A stretch of 64,000 nt of DNA from positions 9,526,227 to 9,590,226 of the forward strand of contig NW_020954581.1 in NCBI RefSeq assembly GCF_900497805.2, in the 5' to 3' direction. Positions 53,937 to 64,000 of this stretch are shown one piece after another; within the stretch, counting starts at the first letter, position 1, and each line of letters starts with the position of its first letter. The translations under genes were made by a program, and so were the position numbers. The notes under the pieces were generated by a model. It saw only the letters and a program-made list of their open reading frames with translations. It was not told where the DNA came from and did no database searches. This stretch comes from Vombatus ursinus. Taxonomy: Eukaryota; Chordata; Mammalia; Diprotodontia; Vombatidae.

Positions 53937-54300
53937 AGAAGCAGCATGGAATATTTGAGGAAAAGCTTGACTTGGAGTCAGGAAGGCCTGGGTTTGAATT
54001 CTGCATTAGACATTTACTAGCAATGTGAACCTGAGCAAGTCACTTAAATCTCTCTAAGCCTCAGTTTCCTAACTGTAAAATGGGGATTTAAAATATCACA
54101 GAGTTATTGTGACAATCAAATGAGAAAAAGTGCATAAAACCCTCAATTCCTTCTTTGTGGACTTGAAGCTTCAGTCAAATTTACCTACTTTCTCCTTCCT
54201 GTACATGACAGTCCAGCCCTTACCTCCATTTCTTTGACCAGGCTGCCCTGCTCACCTGAATAGAACACTCTCCTTTCTCAGCTCAACCTCTGGGACACTC
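53937..54300 (+). mobile_element. MIR SINE, then L2-like sequence, sense
   Basis: 53937-54140 is MIR (agcagcatggaatatttgag, ggaaggcctgggtttgaatt, cctgagcaagtcacttaaat, gcctcagtttcctaactgta). 54150-54300 resembles the L2 3' region (cttacctccatttctttgac) with less certainty. Confidence 0.75.
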
Positions 54301-54302
54301 CT

Positions 54303-54415
54303 TGTTGTTGTTCAGTTATGTCCAATTATTCATGACGCCATGGACTTGTCCATGGGGTTTTCTTGGCAAAGATACTGGCGTAGTTTGCCATTTCCTTCTC
54401 CACTGTGTCCACTAA
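54303..54415 (-). mobile_element. MAR1/RTE tail fragment, antisense
   Basis: Reads gttgttgttcagttatgtcc, ccatggggttttcttggcaa and atactggcgtagtttgccat, then stops. The tRNA-derived part is missing. Confidence 0.85.
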
Positions 54416-54639
54416 GGCAAAATGTTTCATATAAACATGAAGGTGCTATACAAAGTTCAGCTGTGACTATTTTCTGTGGTTCTTCTTCATTTGGGAGGTT
54501 AGCACTTATTAACTCACAAACATTTGAGGTAAATATCTCACAAACTTCATAAAGCAATCTCTGAAGCTGAAGGGCTGTTTCAAAATAGTGTTCAACCTTT
54601 AACAAAAATTTATTCCCGGGTTTAACTTTGTAAGGCAGT
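54416..54639. other. unique sequence beside the MAR1 tail
   Basis: Two overlapping short frames in opposite directions (54340-54552, 54330-54605) are chance. Confidence 0.4.
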
Positions 54640-55010
54640 GTGGAGTAATAGATAGAAACTCAGTCTCTGAGTCAAGAAGACATGAGTTCCAGTCTTGCTT
54701 CTGACATACCTGACCCTGGTTAAGTCATTTAGCCTCTGAGTGTCCCAGGAAAGTCTTCAAGACCATAAAACTCAGGAAAAGTGTAGATATGCATTCACTG
54801 ATAGAGGGAGTTTTCCCATCAAGTCAAGTCAACAAGTATTTATTAAACACTTGCTACGTATCAGCCATGGGCTCAGCACACATCCTGTTAAATTATATGT
54901 TTAACATATAATTAATCAGAAAAAAAAGAAAGAGTTTGTGCTCTCAGGGAGTTTGCATTCTAATGAGGGGAAACAAAACATAAAAGGGGACTGAGAAGAG
55001 GGGAGAAGGG
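54640..55010. mobile_element. MON-type SINE (+) and L2 3' end (-)
   Basis: 54640-54815 is MON (gtggagtaatagatagaaac, gacatgagttccagtcttgc, tcactgatagagggagtttt). 54820-55010 is L2 (caacaagtatttattaaaca, gctctcagggagtttgcatt), interrupted by a taatta-rich patch. Confidence 0.8.
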
Positions 55011-55176
55011 AAAGGTACCAAAAAGAGCATGAGTCCAGAGAGTGAATGATGACTTATCTGGGTCAAGAGTATGCTGATAAGTGTTTAACAATTAACTATG
55101 GAGAGTGAGAGAGAGATTTACCCATGACACATTTTTAAGTTTGATCTGCACTATTAGCACTTTCTTAAGTCTAGAC

Positions 55177-55312
55177 CAGAGATATCAAACAGCAGCCAGC
55201 TAGCAACACTCTTGAGTGCTTGGGAACAAAAGTAATATACAAGTACAATAAAAATATAAGCAATATTAATATGTGGTTTTATAAATTAATATGCAGCCTG
55301 CAGAGTTCATTA
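55177..55312. mobile_element. short hAT-like DNA transposon (copy 3, partial)
   Basis: Starts CAGAGATATCAAACAG (compare CAGAGGTGTCAAACTC). Interior gcaatattaatatgtggttt and ataaattaatatgcagcctg matches copy 2 in the same orientation. The right end is missing where a MAR1 SINE begins. Confidence 0.75.
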
Positions 55313-55317
55313 TTTTC

Positions 55318-55510
55318 CTTTTTTCAGTCATTTCAGTTGTTTTAACTCTTCATGACCCCATTTGGGGTTTTCTTGGCAAAGATACTGGGGTGATTTGGGG
55401 CATTTTCTTCTCCAGTGTGTCCCCATTTTACCGATGAGGAATGAAGGCAAAGGATTCTAACTCAGGTTTTCCTGACTCCAAGTCCAGCACTGTGCCACCT
55501 TGTGGTCCCT
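55318..55510 (-). mobile_element. MAR1-type SINE, antisense
   Basis: Reads cagtcatttcagttgtttta, tggggttttcttggcaaaga and tactggggtgatttggggca, then a worn core and head (ctccaagtccagcactgtgc). Confidence 0.9.
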
Positions 55511-55849
55511 AAGTAGTTTAAATCCCAGTTTAATATTTGTAGAAATACTGCTATTAAGGTTGCATCATGTTTCAGCAAGCAGTCAGTGGGAACAATCACT
55601 ATTAAAAAGCTTCTTAAGTTTGGTTAGTGACTGTTGATCTTATTGATGGCACTGGCCTTCTTCCACATCTGATTGGGTTTTGACAACATGCATGTGGCTT
55701 TAAGAAAAAGTCATTTTGTCAATTAGAGATTTTTTTTCTTGATGATTTTAAATCTAGATGATTTAAAAAAGACTAGCCATGATGACCCAACTACAACTGG
55801 TTGTTTCAACCAAGTGAGCACTTGCTTGATCTCTTTTTCCTTTGTCCAG
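55511..55849. other. unique sequence
   Basis: Nothing recognised. Confidence 0.4.
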
Positions 55850-56065
55850 TGTTATGGTTTGGCAAATAAGGACATGAATTTGAATCTCAGTTCTGCCAAT
55901 CACTACTTGTATGACTTTGGGAAAGTCATTTCATCTCTCTTGGCCTTAATTTCCCCAAAACCAATTCACCTCCCTAGGCCTCAGCTTTGTCATCTGTAAA
56001 ATGAGGGAGGTAGATTTGGTAACCATTGTAGTTTCTTGTGGATTGAAATCTATGATTCTATGATC
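55850..56065 (+). mobile_element. MIR3-type SINE, sense
   Basis: Reads ggacatgaatttgaatctca, gtatgactttgggaaagtca, cctaggcctcagctttgtca and gaaatctatgattctatgat. A partial duplication of the middle is visible (ttggccttaatttccccaaa before the second cctcag). Confidence 0.85.
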
Positions 56066-56639
56066 CTTCAGCAGATATTTCTTTTTTAAATCCTGAAAAA
56101 ACATTTCTAAGCTCTCATTTGGGATCTTGAATTAACACTTTTGTTCCTTATCTTTTTTTCTTCTTAGCTGGTAAGGTTCTCTTAAAATCAATTCATTATG
56201 TTTTTAAATACTTAAGGATCAGTACAAATCCTATTTGTTCAGACCAGTAACTTGTTGTTTCCAGCAAGAGACAGACTGGAGTCTCCAACTGTGTGGTGAT
56301 AAAACCAGGCTAGAACACTGACAATTAAGAGGTTGATTGTCATCCAGTATGGTGCCTTATAGATAATAACTGCCTAGGAAATGTTTGTTTACGTAAATTG
56401 AGAGCAGATGAGAAATTTGAAACAAAGATCACTAGGCAAATAAGCTTATCTTTGAGCAAATTTTTCTTCTACTGTTATGGAGGCACAGCCAGAGAGGGTA
56501 ACAGTGACTGCTAAAGTCCCACTAAATTATTTAATTTTTTTTTCCAAAAAAAAGTCAGGAGGTTGATTTGAAGGTCCAAATGAGATGGTGACTTTTTTTG
56601 GTCCTCTGATTTTAGCTCCTTTTCCCAGATTCAAAGCAT
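56066..56639. other. unique sequence
   Basis: No repeat recognised. A pyrimidine-rich run ending in ttttag lies just before 56620 and looks like a splice acceptor, but no matching donor is seen downstream. Confidence 0.35.
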
Positions 56640-56950
56640 GTGACTTCTTTCAAATATGAAATTGGCTAGAGTCTTCAGCTTTGAAGAATAACAAAGTCCA
56701 GGATATCACATTCCATCTTTACAATGAAATGCAGATTTCCCAGGAAAAGCTAAATGCTGCACTTGAAAACATCCAAGAAGATGTTACTTCAAAATTATTC
56801 CAGCTGGTGAAATTTAGGAAGATGAGAAAGTTTCATATGGGAATGTGTTCTATATTTTCATTTATTATTCAAGTATTTTGTTTGATTGCTAATTGGATAG
56901 ACTGTGATTTACTTCAAGCCATGCTTTTGATTCCTCTTATTAAACTTTGA
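56640..56950 (+). other. unresolved coding-like fragment
   Basis: A frame open from 56660 to the stop at 56948-56950 (about 96 codons) has a charged, heptad-like part (LYNEMQISQEKLNAALENI, then KLFQLVKF), followed by a strongly hydrophobic end (SIFSFIIQVFCLIANWI). The composition looks more protein-like than the other frames here. It has no natural ATG at its left edge and no known domain. It may be a fossil retrocopy, an exon of an unknown gene, or chance. Confidence 0.2.
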
Positions 56951-57179
56951 AATTTCCAAAGACGTGTGGACAAGTGTGTAGACATCAGTAAGGCAGCCTT
57001 CCCTGTGGAAGTCGGCCATTTCATTTGGGAACTACAAGGCAAAAGTGATGTGACCTTCTTGGCCCACCTTTAATGACATACAAAAATATGCATGTCTTTC
57101 TATATCATTTGCCTTCACAAAACAACTTGGCTTTCCTTTCTTACTGCCTTATTAGCCATGTATTTCTCACCTTTGAAAT

Positions 57180-58930
57180 CACAGAATAATAGAATCTTAG
57201 AGTTGGGAGGACTTTGGAAGTCACCAATTACAACTCCTTACTCACTGCAATAATTCCCTCAAATTGTCACAGAATCTTGGTATTGACTTCAAAAGCCATA
57301 TAGTTCAACCATTACTTCAAGTTCACAGTTCAATATAAATTTCCCCTGCCACATACCCTGCAAGTGGTCATTGATTGAAAACTTCTAATGAGGAAGAAGT
57401 TACTATTTCTGGAGGCAACCCATTCTACTATTGAATACCTCTAATGATACCATGCCTAAATTTTCTCTTTATAGCCTTCACACATTTTATCTAGTTCTTC
57501 CCTCTGGAATCAAATTAAAACACATATAATCCCTCTTCCACATGAAAGCTCTTGAAACACTTGAAGAAAACCATCATGTTAGCCATTAGTCTTCTCTTCT
57601 CCATGTTGTATGTTGCCATTTTTCTCAACTGGTCCCCATGCGGCATGGACTAAAAACCCTTCACCATCATCACTGCCCTCATCTGGATACTCTCCAACTT
57701 ATTGATATCATTTCTAAAAGAGATTTTGCCCAGAAATGATCATGGTACTCCTCTAGATATGATCTGATTAGGACAGGCTATAATGAGACCATTAGTTTCC
57801 TGGTCTTGGACACTATGCCTCTCAATGTAGCCCAAGATTACATTAGCTTTCCTGGCTACCATATCAAATTGTTGACTCATATTGAACTTTCAGTCTTCTT
57901 AAAACACCAGATCTTTTTCAGATAAAGTACTTGTCAAGCTATGTCTCCCCCATCTTGTACTTATAAGGTCAAATTTCCAAACCCACATGTAAGACCATAC
58001 ATTTCATTTTATTTAATTCAAACCAGTTTTCTAGCTTGTCAAGATCTTTCAGAATCCTGATTCTCTCATTCAGTACATTAGCTTTCCCTCCCCGCTTTAG
58101 ATAATCTGAAAAAATTGATCAGTGTGCCATAATTCATTGATAAAAATATCAAACAGCACCAGACCAAGCACAGATCCCCGGAACACTACACTGGAGACCT
58201 CCTTCCAATCTGAAAGTAATTAATTAGTTACTATTTGAGTCTGGCCATTCAACAAACCCTGAATCCAACTGATTACTCTATCGTCAAGTCTTCTCTCCAC
58301 CTTTTTTGCAAGAAAAAACAGAAGGGATTTCCACAAACTTTGCTAGGTATCTAGCAAATCTAGGTATCTGGGAATCTAGGTAAGCTATATCTACTGCATT
58401 CTTCTAATCTTTACCCAGTAACACTTCCCAAAAAGGAAATGATGGCAGTCTAGTTGGACACATTCCCAATAAAGCCATGCTGAGTCTTTGGAATCACTAC
58501 TTCCTTCACTGGCCATTTAGTAATAAACTATTTAACAATACCAGCTAGAATTTTGACAGGAATCAAAAGCAAGCTCGCTGACATATAGTTTTCAGATTCT
58601 ATTCTCTTCTCTTTCTTGAAAATTGGAACATTTGTTCTTCTTCAGTGCTGAGCTACTCCTGATCTTCACAGTTTTTTCCCAGATCACTGTCATCAGCTCA
58701 GACAGCACATCTGTCAGGTCTTCAGTTCCTGGAGCTGTAAATGATCTGAGCCTAAGGCCTTGAACTCATCAAGAACAGTGAGGAGTTCTTTGGTTAGCAT
58801 TTTACTTCTCTTGGGTAACACTTTCCCATTAGCCTTTTTTTGTTGTGTCCTTTCCAGCCCAAAGGGTCATTTTACCTGGCAGAGGAAACAGAAGCAAAGT
58901 AATGGCTAAACAGCTCTAACTCATGGAGTG
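57180..58930 (-). mobile_element. CR1/L3 LINE, long antisense copy
   Basis: The plus strand is collinear with the complement of vertebrate CR1/L3 ORF2 and 3' region: gagatttt-type 3' text, catctggatactctccaact, ggacactatgcctctcaatg, attgttgactcatattgaac, cttgtcaagatctttcagaa, agcacagatccccggaacac (complement of the block VPGSVLGP-like), tggagacctccttccaatct, aataaagccatgctgagtct. About 1.75 kb of the reverse-transcriptase half remains, heavily substituted and with indels. The 5' part is missing. Confidence 0.88.
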
Positions 58931-59021
58931 ACTGTCTTCCAAATTCTGGAGATTGAAGAAAACTTTTATTTCATTATTTAGCTTTTTATCATAGACTCAT
59001 AGATTGTCCCACTTGGGAGCA

Positions 59022-59275
59022 ATAACATAATAATAATAGCTACATAGCACTTAAAGGTTTGCAGAGCTCTTTATATTATCTCATTTGATCATCACAACAA
59101 CCCTGAGAGGTATTTGCTATTATTATCCCCATCTTAGAAATGGGGAAACTGAATCAGACGGATGTTAAGTGATTTGCCTTAGATCACAAAACTAGCAAGT
59201 TTCTGAGGCAGGATTTGAACTCAGGTCTTCCTGACTTGAGGTCCACTGTTCTATCAACTATGCCACCTAGCTGCC
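59022..59275 (-). mobile_element. MIR SINE, antisense, near full length
   Basis: Reads agcacttaaaggtttgcaga, catcacaacaaccctgagag, ttaagtgatttgccttagat, tttgaactcaggtcttcctg and ctatgccacctagctgcc. Confidence 0.92.
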
Positions 59276-59289
59276 TAGGTGGATCATAT

Positions 59290-59740
59290 CTACCTTAAGC
59301 ATGAATTCTCTCTATAATATCCCACAGGATGGTCATCCTACCTCTTCATCCAGCATCTTCAATGATGGGATGCTCATTGTTGTTCATTTGGGGCTAGCTT
59401 TAATTATTTTTAAAAGTTCTTACTTGAAACAACTTGAATCCTGTGTCCCATATTGTAACTTCAGCCCACTAGTCCTAGTTTTCCTTTGGAGTTGAAATTG
59501 ATGAGTATGATCATGACTTCCTGAATTATTCTTTCCCATAGACAAACATTCTCAGTTCTCTCAATTGATTCCAGTCATTTTTGCCTGATTTAGATTCCCC
59601 TCTCCATTATGGCTACCCTCCTCTCGAGATACTTTGCAGCTTGTTAGCTTCCCTTCAAAAAAGGTTACCTAAAGACCTAAATGTAATCATCTAGTTGTGA
59701 TAGGACCAAAGCATAGTACAGTCACTGTGTCCTGAACGTA
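59290..59740 (-). mobile_element. CR1/L3 3' fragment, antisense
   Basis: Reads caatgatgggatgctcattg, cactagtcctagttttcctt, tggctaccctcctctcgaga and gtgataggaccaaagcatag. This order matches the CR1/L3 3' region, so it duplicates a region also covered by 57180-58930 and is a separate insertion. Confidence 0.65.
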
Positions 59741-60430
59741 AAAAAAATATACATTTCCAAGCCAAATGACTGTATCCAGGGGTCAAAGAAAGGCCCAAAA
59801 CAGTAATCTTTAGCTTCATAAGCATAGCTTGACCATACCCATAGCTGGTCCAATAACAAGTTTTCCTAGCAATTTATATTCTGCTGAGGTTTCATTTTCT
59901 GTGCATAAGGCTAATTTTTTTCGCATGTGCCATCAGAACCCTTTTCCCACCAGCTTCATAAGAAAGAGAGCACCAAACATTTATTCCTTTCATTTGTAGA
60001 TATTGGGTGTCATCCAACAGAACTGTCCTTTCTTCCCCAACCCTCACCCCAAGCATAATGCCTTTCTTCTCTTCTAAACAGAATGGTCTTTCCCTTGCCT
60101 GCCCCAATAACACCATCCATCATAGCTCAGGAAAAGAAAAGTAGTCATTGTATGGAGTCTTAATGCTTTTAAAGGGAAAAGCCAAGTTCCTCAGGAAAGC
60201 CTGATCCTCCCTGCCTTAAAGCAAAGAATTTTCTCAGCACTTTGCAAAAGAGAGTGCAGTACAAAGTACCATACAAAGTAGTACAAAGGTGAATCCAGGA
60301 GGGAGTCCAAAAGAAAAGTCTATAGTTTTCAGAACAAAATGGAGACACCTAAACAAGGAAAAGAGCCAAGAATCAATGAAACACAAAGTAACAAAAGAAC
60401 CCAGAGGAGGAAGGTATCATTACTCATAGG
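59741..60430. other. unique sequence
   Basis: No repeat or gene recognised. Confidence 0.4.
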
Positions 60431-60439
60431 ATACTATGA

Positions 60440-60850
60440 GTAATTTCTTTCTTACCAAAATATACAGAGCTCCAGAAATTGTCCAGTTATACTCACAAAA
60501 TGAAATTGGCCTTCATTTCTCAGTTTAAAGATTACCATCCCAGGAGAACAATTTCTACAATTTACAACATTGTAAAGATAAATGACTTTGAAAGGCTTAA
60601 TAACTCTGAACAATTCAATGAACAGCCACAATTCCAGAGAACTGATGATAAAGCGTGCTAAGCCACCTCCTGACAAAGAGGTGAAGGATTCAGTTGCAGA
60701 CTGAGACGTGCTTTTTGGACATGGTCGACGTGATTGTTTGTTTTGCTTGACTATATATATTTGTTACAAAAGTTTTGTTTTTCTTTTTCTGTAATGAGGG
60801 GAGATTGAGATGGCAAGAAAATAATTTTTTGTTAAATTGAAAAATTATAT
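60440..60850 (+). repeat. unassigned retroposon-like 3' end
   Basis: Text such as tttacaacattgtaaagata, ccacctcctgacaaagaggt, tttggacatggtcgacgtga and ttttgcttgactatatatat, then a T/G-rich and A-rich end, looks like the terminus of a dispersed element. Its last part recurs in reverse at 39768-39885. I do not know the family. A 60-codon frame inside it (60479-60661) has no known domain. Confidence 0.45.
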
Positions 60851-60929
60851 TTAAAAACCAAGATAAAATGACAATCCAAAAACTTTGGGGACCTCTCAGA
60901 AAATATTTTCTTGGTAATAATGTTAATAC

Positions 60930-61160
60930 AAAGAGGCAGAAAGGCATAGTAGATAGAGAGCTGGCTTAGGAGTCAGGAAGACTTAGAGGCAGTAAGGTGG
61001 CATGGTACATAGAGTGCTGAGGCAGGAAGACCTTCCTGGCTATGTGACCCTGGGCAAGTCATTTAATCTCTCTCAGACTTGGTTTCCCCATCTATAAAAT
61101 GAAAAGGTTAGACTTATGGCCTCAAAGGTTTCTTCCAGCTCTAAATCTATGATCCTATGA
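60930..61160 (+). mobile_element. MIR3-type SINE, sense, with doubled head
   Basis: Two SINE heads in tandem (aggcatagtagatagagagc, then ggtggcatggtacatagagt) precede one core (gctatgtgaccctgggcaag) and tail (cttccagctctaaatctatg). Confidence 0.85.
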
Positions 61161-61184
61161 GCTGGGTTCAAGCTTCACCACATT

Positions 61185-63300
61185 CTATTTCTCTGCACAA
61201 CATGAGGGAACCGTTGGAACACAATGGTTGTCAACCCGTCATCCCTTATTGTTGCCACATGACCAGCCAGTCTTCTTTTCCTATAATACATTGCTGTGAT
61301 GATGCTTTTTTTCTTCTTCACCTTTAGAGTTCCTCATTGTTTATATGTTTCAGTCTGCTCATACCCACCATGCACCTCTCTGTTGCCTTCCATGTGATAC
61401 TCATCTTTAATTTGTCAAAAGCAGCTATATACCATGGCACACTGCCCTATATCTACAATGGTCACATGATAATGCTGAAAATGACAGGCCTTTGCTTTCG
61501 TGGGAAGCTTGCTGATGGGAAATTAGCTTTGCAGTTTTCTGAAGGCTATACAGCCTACATGCTCCTGCTGCTCAATCCTGGACCCCACTTACTGTCCATC
61601 TGTACTATCTGTCCCCGATATACCTATTGATGGACAAGCTCTGTAGGAAGCCGATAAAAGTCATGTTGAAATCTGGGCAATAGACAGTCTTCATTCACTT
61701 GATCTTTCCATGTGAATAGAGGGGCCAAACTCTTTTGAGTGATTATAGATCTCTTTCAAAATGTTCTGCAGTGTTCCAGGGCTCAATTTAATCAGCCCAA
61801 AGTCACCTACATACAGATGACGAGTACCTCACTATTCACAGAAAATCCCTTCTTGAGCAGGACTGAACTGGATTTTCTCCACTGTGGTGAAAATCTTTAG
61901 CAAACATACATTTCTCTCTTTTGTTCCTTACGTGATATTTATCATCATCATCATCATTTAACAGTTATTTCTGTTGCTACAGATTTCAAAGAATCTTGAA
62001 TGCTTTTGATACATGGATGAGAGATTCCTTGTCACAAGAGTCAGTAAGAAAGTGATTTGTCCTACCAAACCGATTTTTTGTAATCAACAATGACAACAAA
62101 AACAATGTTATCTTTTATTTTCTACAATTTTCAGTTAATTGTAAAATGACAAAGATATGATCCATTGTTGAGTTCTGCTTATATAAAAAAACCTACTTGC
62201 TCCTAACACCCTCATTAAGAATGCCCTCAGTCCATCTATAGATTACTATAGATTCATATGTAGATTATCATTATATCATGTATATTATCAATCATATGTA
62301 GATTATCATTATATATGTATTATCAATCATATATAGATTATTCTGCAGAGTAACCACATAGGCTTATAATTAGGATGGTTCTCTCAGTCACCTATTAGGG
62401 GCATTAATGAGATTTTTTTTCCTTTTGCATCTTCTCCATATATCTTCAATCCTTCAATCAACATCCTCACAATTTTGTTCACTCCAGCTCAGGTCCTATC
62501 TCTACATATATTTGGTTGGATTTTGGTGCTTTACCCATCTTTGTTTTCTTTTGTGCCATTTCTGCTTACTCTATAAACAAATCTGAGATTGAAATGTTAT
62601 AGTTCCACTGTAATTGATGGCAAAAACAGTTTGCTATAATTTTTTTTGCAAATCATTTCTATTTTTCTTCTCTTTGTTGTCCTATCTTCATCCATCATTG
62701 CCCGTGGCATGACTTTGTCAAGGTAGATACCTTGCCAAGCTTTCCTTGAAATGGTTTTACTCTCTACTGTTTCTCTCTGATTTATGATTCTACACTGCCA
62801 ATCATTGTTTATCATTCTTCCTAAGAGTTTACAAATAAGTTTACACTATAATCTACTGAAACTTTTAGCAAGTAAGTCTGATATCTGCTAAAATGCCTCC
62901 TGGGTCCTTTTGGTCTTCTTTTAGTGGCACTTAATGTACATTGGTTAAATGTCTGACTGATTATTAGGGTTGTTAATATCATTTCTGTTGCCTTTTCTCA
63001 CTTTATTTTAGCTCAGAGTTGAGTTGTTTCACTTCTGCATGATTCCTTTTCCCCATTTTCATTATTTCTTCTTGTTGTCTTTGTGTATACAATAAAAGTC
63101 ACTCTGCTGCCTCATTACTTTGCCTCTCCAAGGAGCTATCCTTCCATTTACCTCCAACTTTCTTCTTCCTTCTAGTTTCATGTCAAGAATGATGTGATTC
63201 AGTTCCTCCAGCAATGTTTATTAGCTAGTCATTGGACAAGAATCTCCCTTCAAATACCAAGAGTCAGATTAAAGTTGGTTTATATTTTAAACAATAATTG
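61185..63300 (-). mobile_element. RTE-clade LINE, long antisense copy
   Basis: On the minus strand a piece near 61720-61835 reads RHLYVGDFGLIKLSPG then LQNILKEIYNHSKEFG, the RTE reverse-transcriptase block HLRFADDIVLI-S-P--LQ--L-EI---SKEFGL; the catalytic ADD reads VGD here. Upstream in element order, the frame at 62597-62815 ends ICKKNYSKLFLPSITVE, matching the RTE linker resembling ICTEFYTELFSS. The element runs for about 2.1 kb with many stops and shifts. Its 5' edge is unclear beyond 63300. Confidence 0.8.
62255..62341. repeat. short tandem repeat, unit 35-38 bases
   Basis: Unit 1 at 62255-62292 and unit 2 at 62293-62327 share catatgtagattatcattat and end in attatcaat. A partial third unit starts at 62328. 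It lies inside the RTE copy. Confidence 0.85.
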
Positions 63301-63784
63301 TTAGTATATTCTGCCCCTTCTATCGCTTTGACACCATAGCTGTAGAAACCAAGAAGATGCAGAGAAGGACTATTTTTTTTTCTTTGTCCCATGGGCTGGG
63401 ATAAGAAAAAAATATCATTATGAGGAAGCCAGCTTGCTGGGCTTGTGCCTCTCCACAATTAACTAGGTTAGTCCTTCATACAACAGACTCAGTCTGTTGC
63501 TGAGACAATACGCAAAGCCTTCCCTCATAGTAGAACCTCCCAGAGCTTATGATCTGTTGACATAGCCTCCAAGATCTCAGGGACAACTTGATGCCACAAC
63601 GAGGCATCCAAGTTAGGGCTTTGTTTAAAAATGGCAGTTCTAAAGGCAAGTGGCATCTTTTCCTAGGGCTGATATGTCCCAACATAGTGGAAGAGTTAGC
63701 ACAGCATTTTCCAGTTAGTAAGGACTGAAGAAATACTTCTTGTTATTTCATTCATTCCATTGGCCTTACCATAAAGAAGAAATG
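63301..63784. other. unique or unplaced sequence
   Basis: May still contain the worn 5' part of the RTE element. Nothing else recognised. Confidence 0.35.
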
Positions 63785-63950
63785 TAGGGTAGTGGATGGA
63801 ATACTGGACTTGTTTGGCTTGAATCCCATCTCAGATATTTTTTGAGGTATGATCCTAGGAAAGTTACAAAATGTCTCTGAGCCTCACTTTCCTAATCTGT
63901 AAAATGGAAACAATAATATAGTCTTGATTACAGATCAAATGAAAATATAT
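63785..63950 (+). mobile_element. MIR-type SINE, sense
   Basis: Reads gtagtggatggaatactgga, gagcctcactttcctaatct and ctgtaaaatggaaacaataa. The window ends in a short (TTTA)n run. Confidence 0.75.
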
Positions 63951-64000
63951 TCTTGAAACACCATACAGATTTCAGATGTTTTCATTTATTTATTTATTTG

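Overview
The window looks like intergenic or deep-intronic DNA from a marsupial. Three things point there: tRNA-headed SINEs whose tail matches the 3' end of RTE/BovB-type LINEs (the MAR1 type), very abundant L2, MIR and MIR3 remnants, and several CR1/L3 and RTE LINE fragments. The DNA is AT-rich and poor in CpG. The species cannot be fixed from the sequence alone. No protein-coding gene or exon can be supported. The open reading frames present are short, start and stop inside repeats or simple sequence, and match no host protein I recognise. One coding-like fragment near 56.65-56.95 kb is listed as unresolved. Family names come from reading motifs by eye, so element ends are approximate (usually within 10-30 bases) unless a target-site duplication is quoted.

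Layout. 0-1.1 kb: antisense L1 with a young SINE. 1.4-9 kb: L2, MIR, MAR1 and CR1 remnants. 9.0-9.6 kb: an LTR-like stretch with TG...CA ends. 9.9-21 kb: MIR, MIR3 and L2 remnants around unique blocks. 21.5-23.5 kb: a long antisense L2 with two insertions. 23.8-24.1 kb: a short hAT-like element inside a SINE. 24.69-25.52 kb: a large, nearly perfect inverted repeat. 25.8-29.5 kb: L2 and SINEs. 30.3-30.9 and 37.0-37.6 kb: repeat-free blocks that look like conserved non-coding DNA. 38.9-39.1 kb: a second hAT-like copy with a clear target duplication. 39.46-39.75 kb: a 7SL RNA retropseudogene. 42.9-44.3 and 48.6-49.8 kb: further repeat-free, CpG-retaining blocks. 46.6-47.0 and 50.3-50.5 kb: RTE and BovB-like fragments. 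57.2-59.7 kb: antisense CR1/L3. 61.2-63.3 kb: a decayed antisense RTE LINE.

The most striking object is the inverted repeat at 24.69-25.52 kb: two 186-base arms that differ at only two sites, separated by 461 bases that include an old MIR. It is far younger than its surroundings and matches no repeat family I recognise. The next most interesting are the repeat-free blocks (candidate enhancers), the small hAT-like family in three copies, and the traceable link between a BovB-like LINE 3' end and the MAR1 SINE tails.
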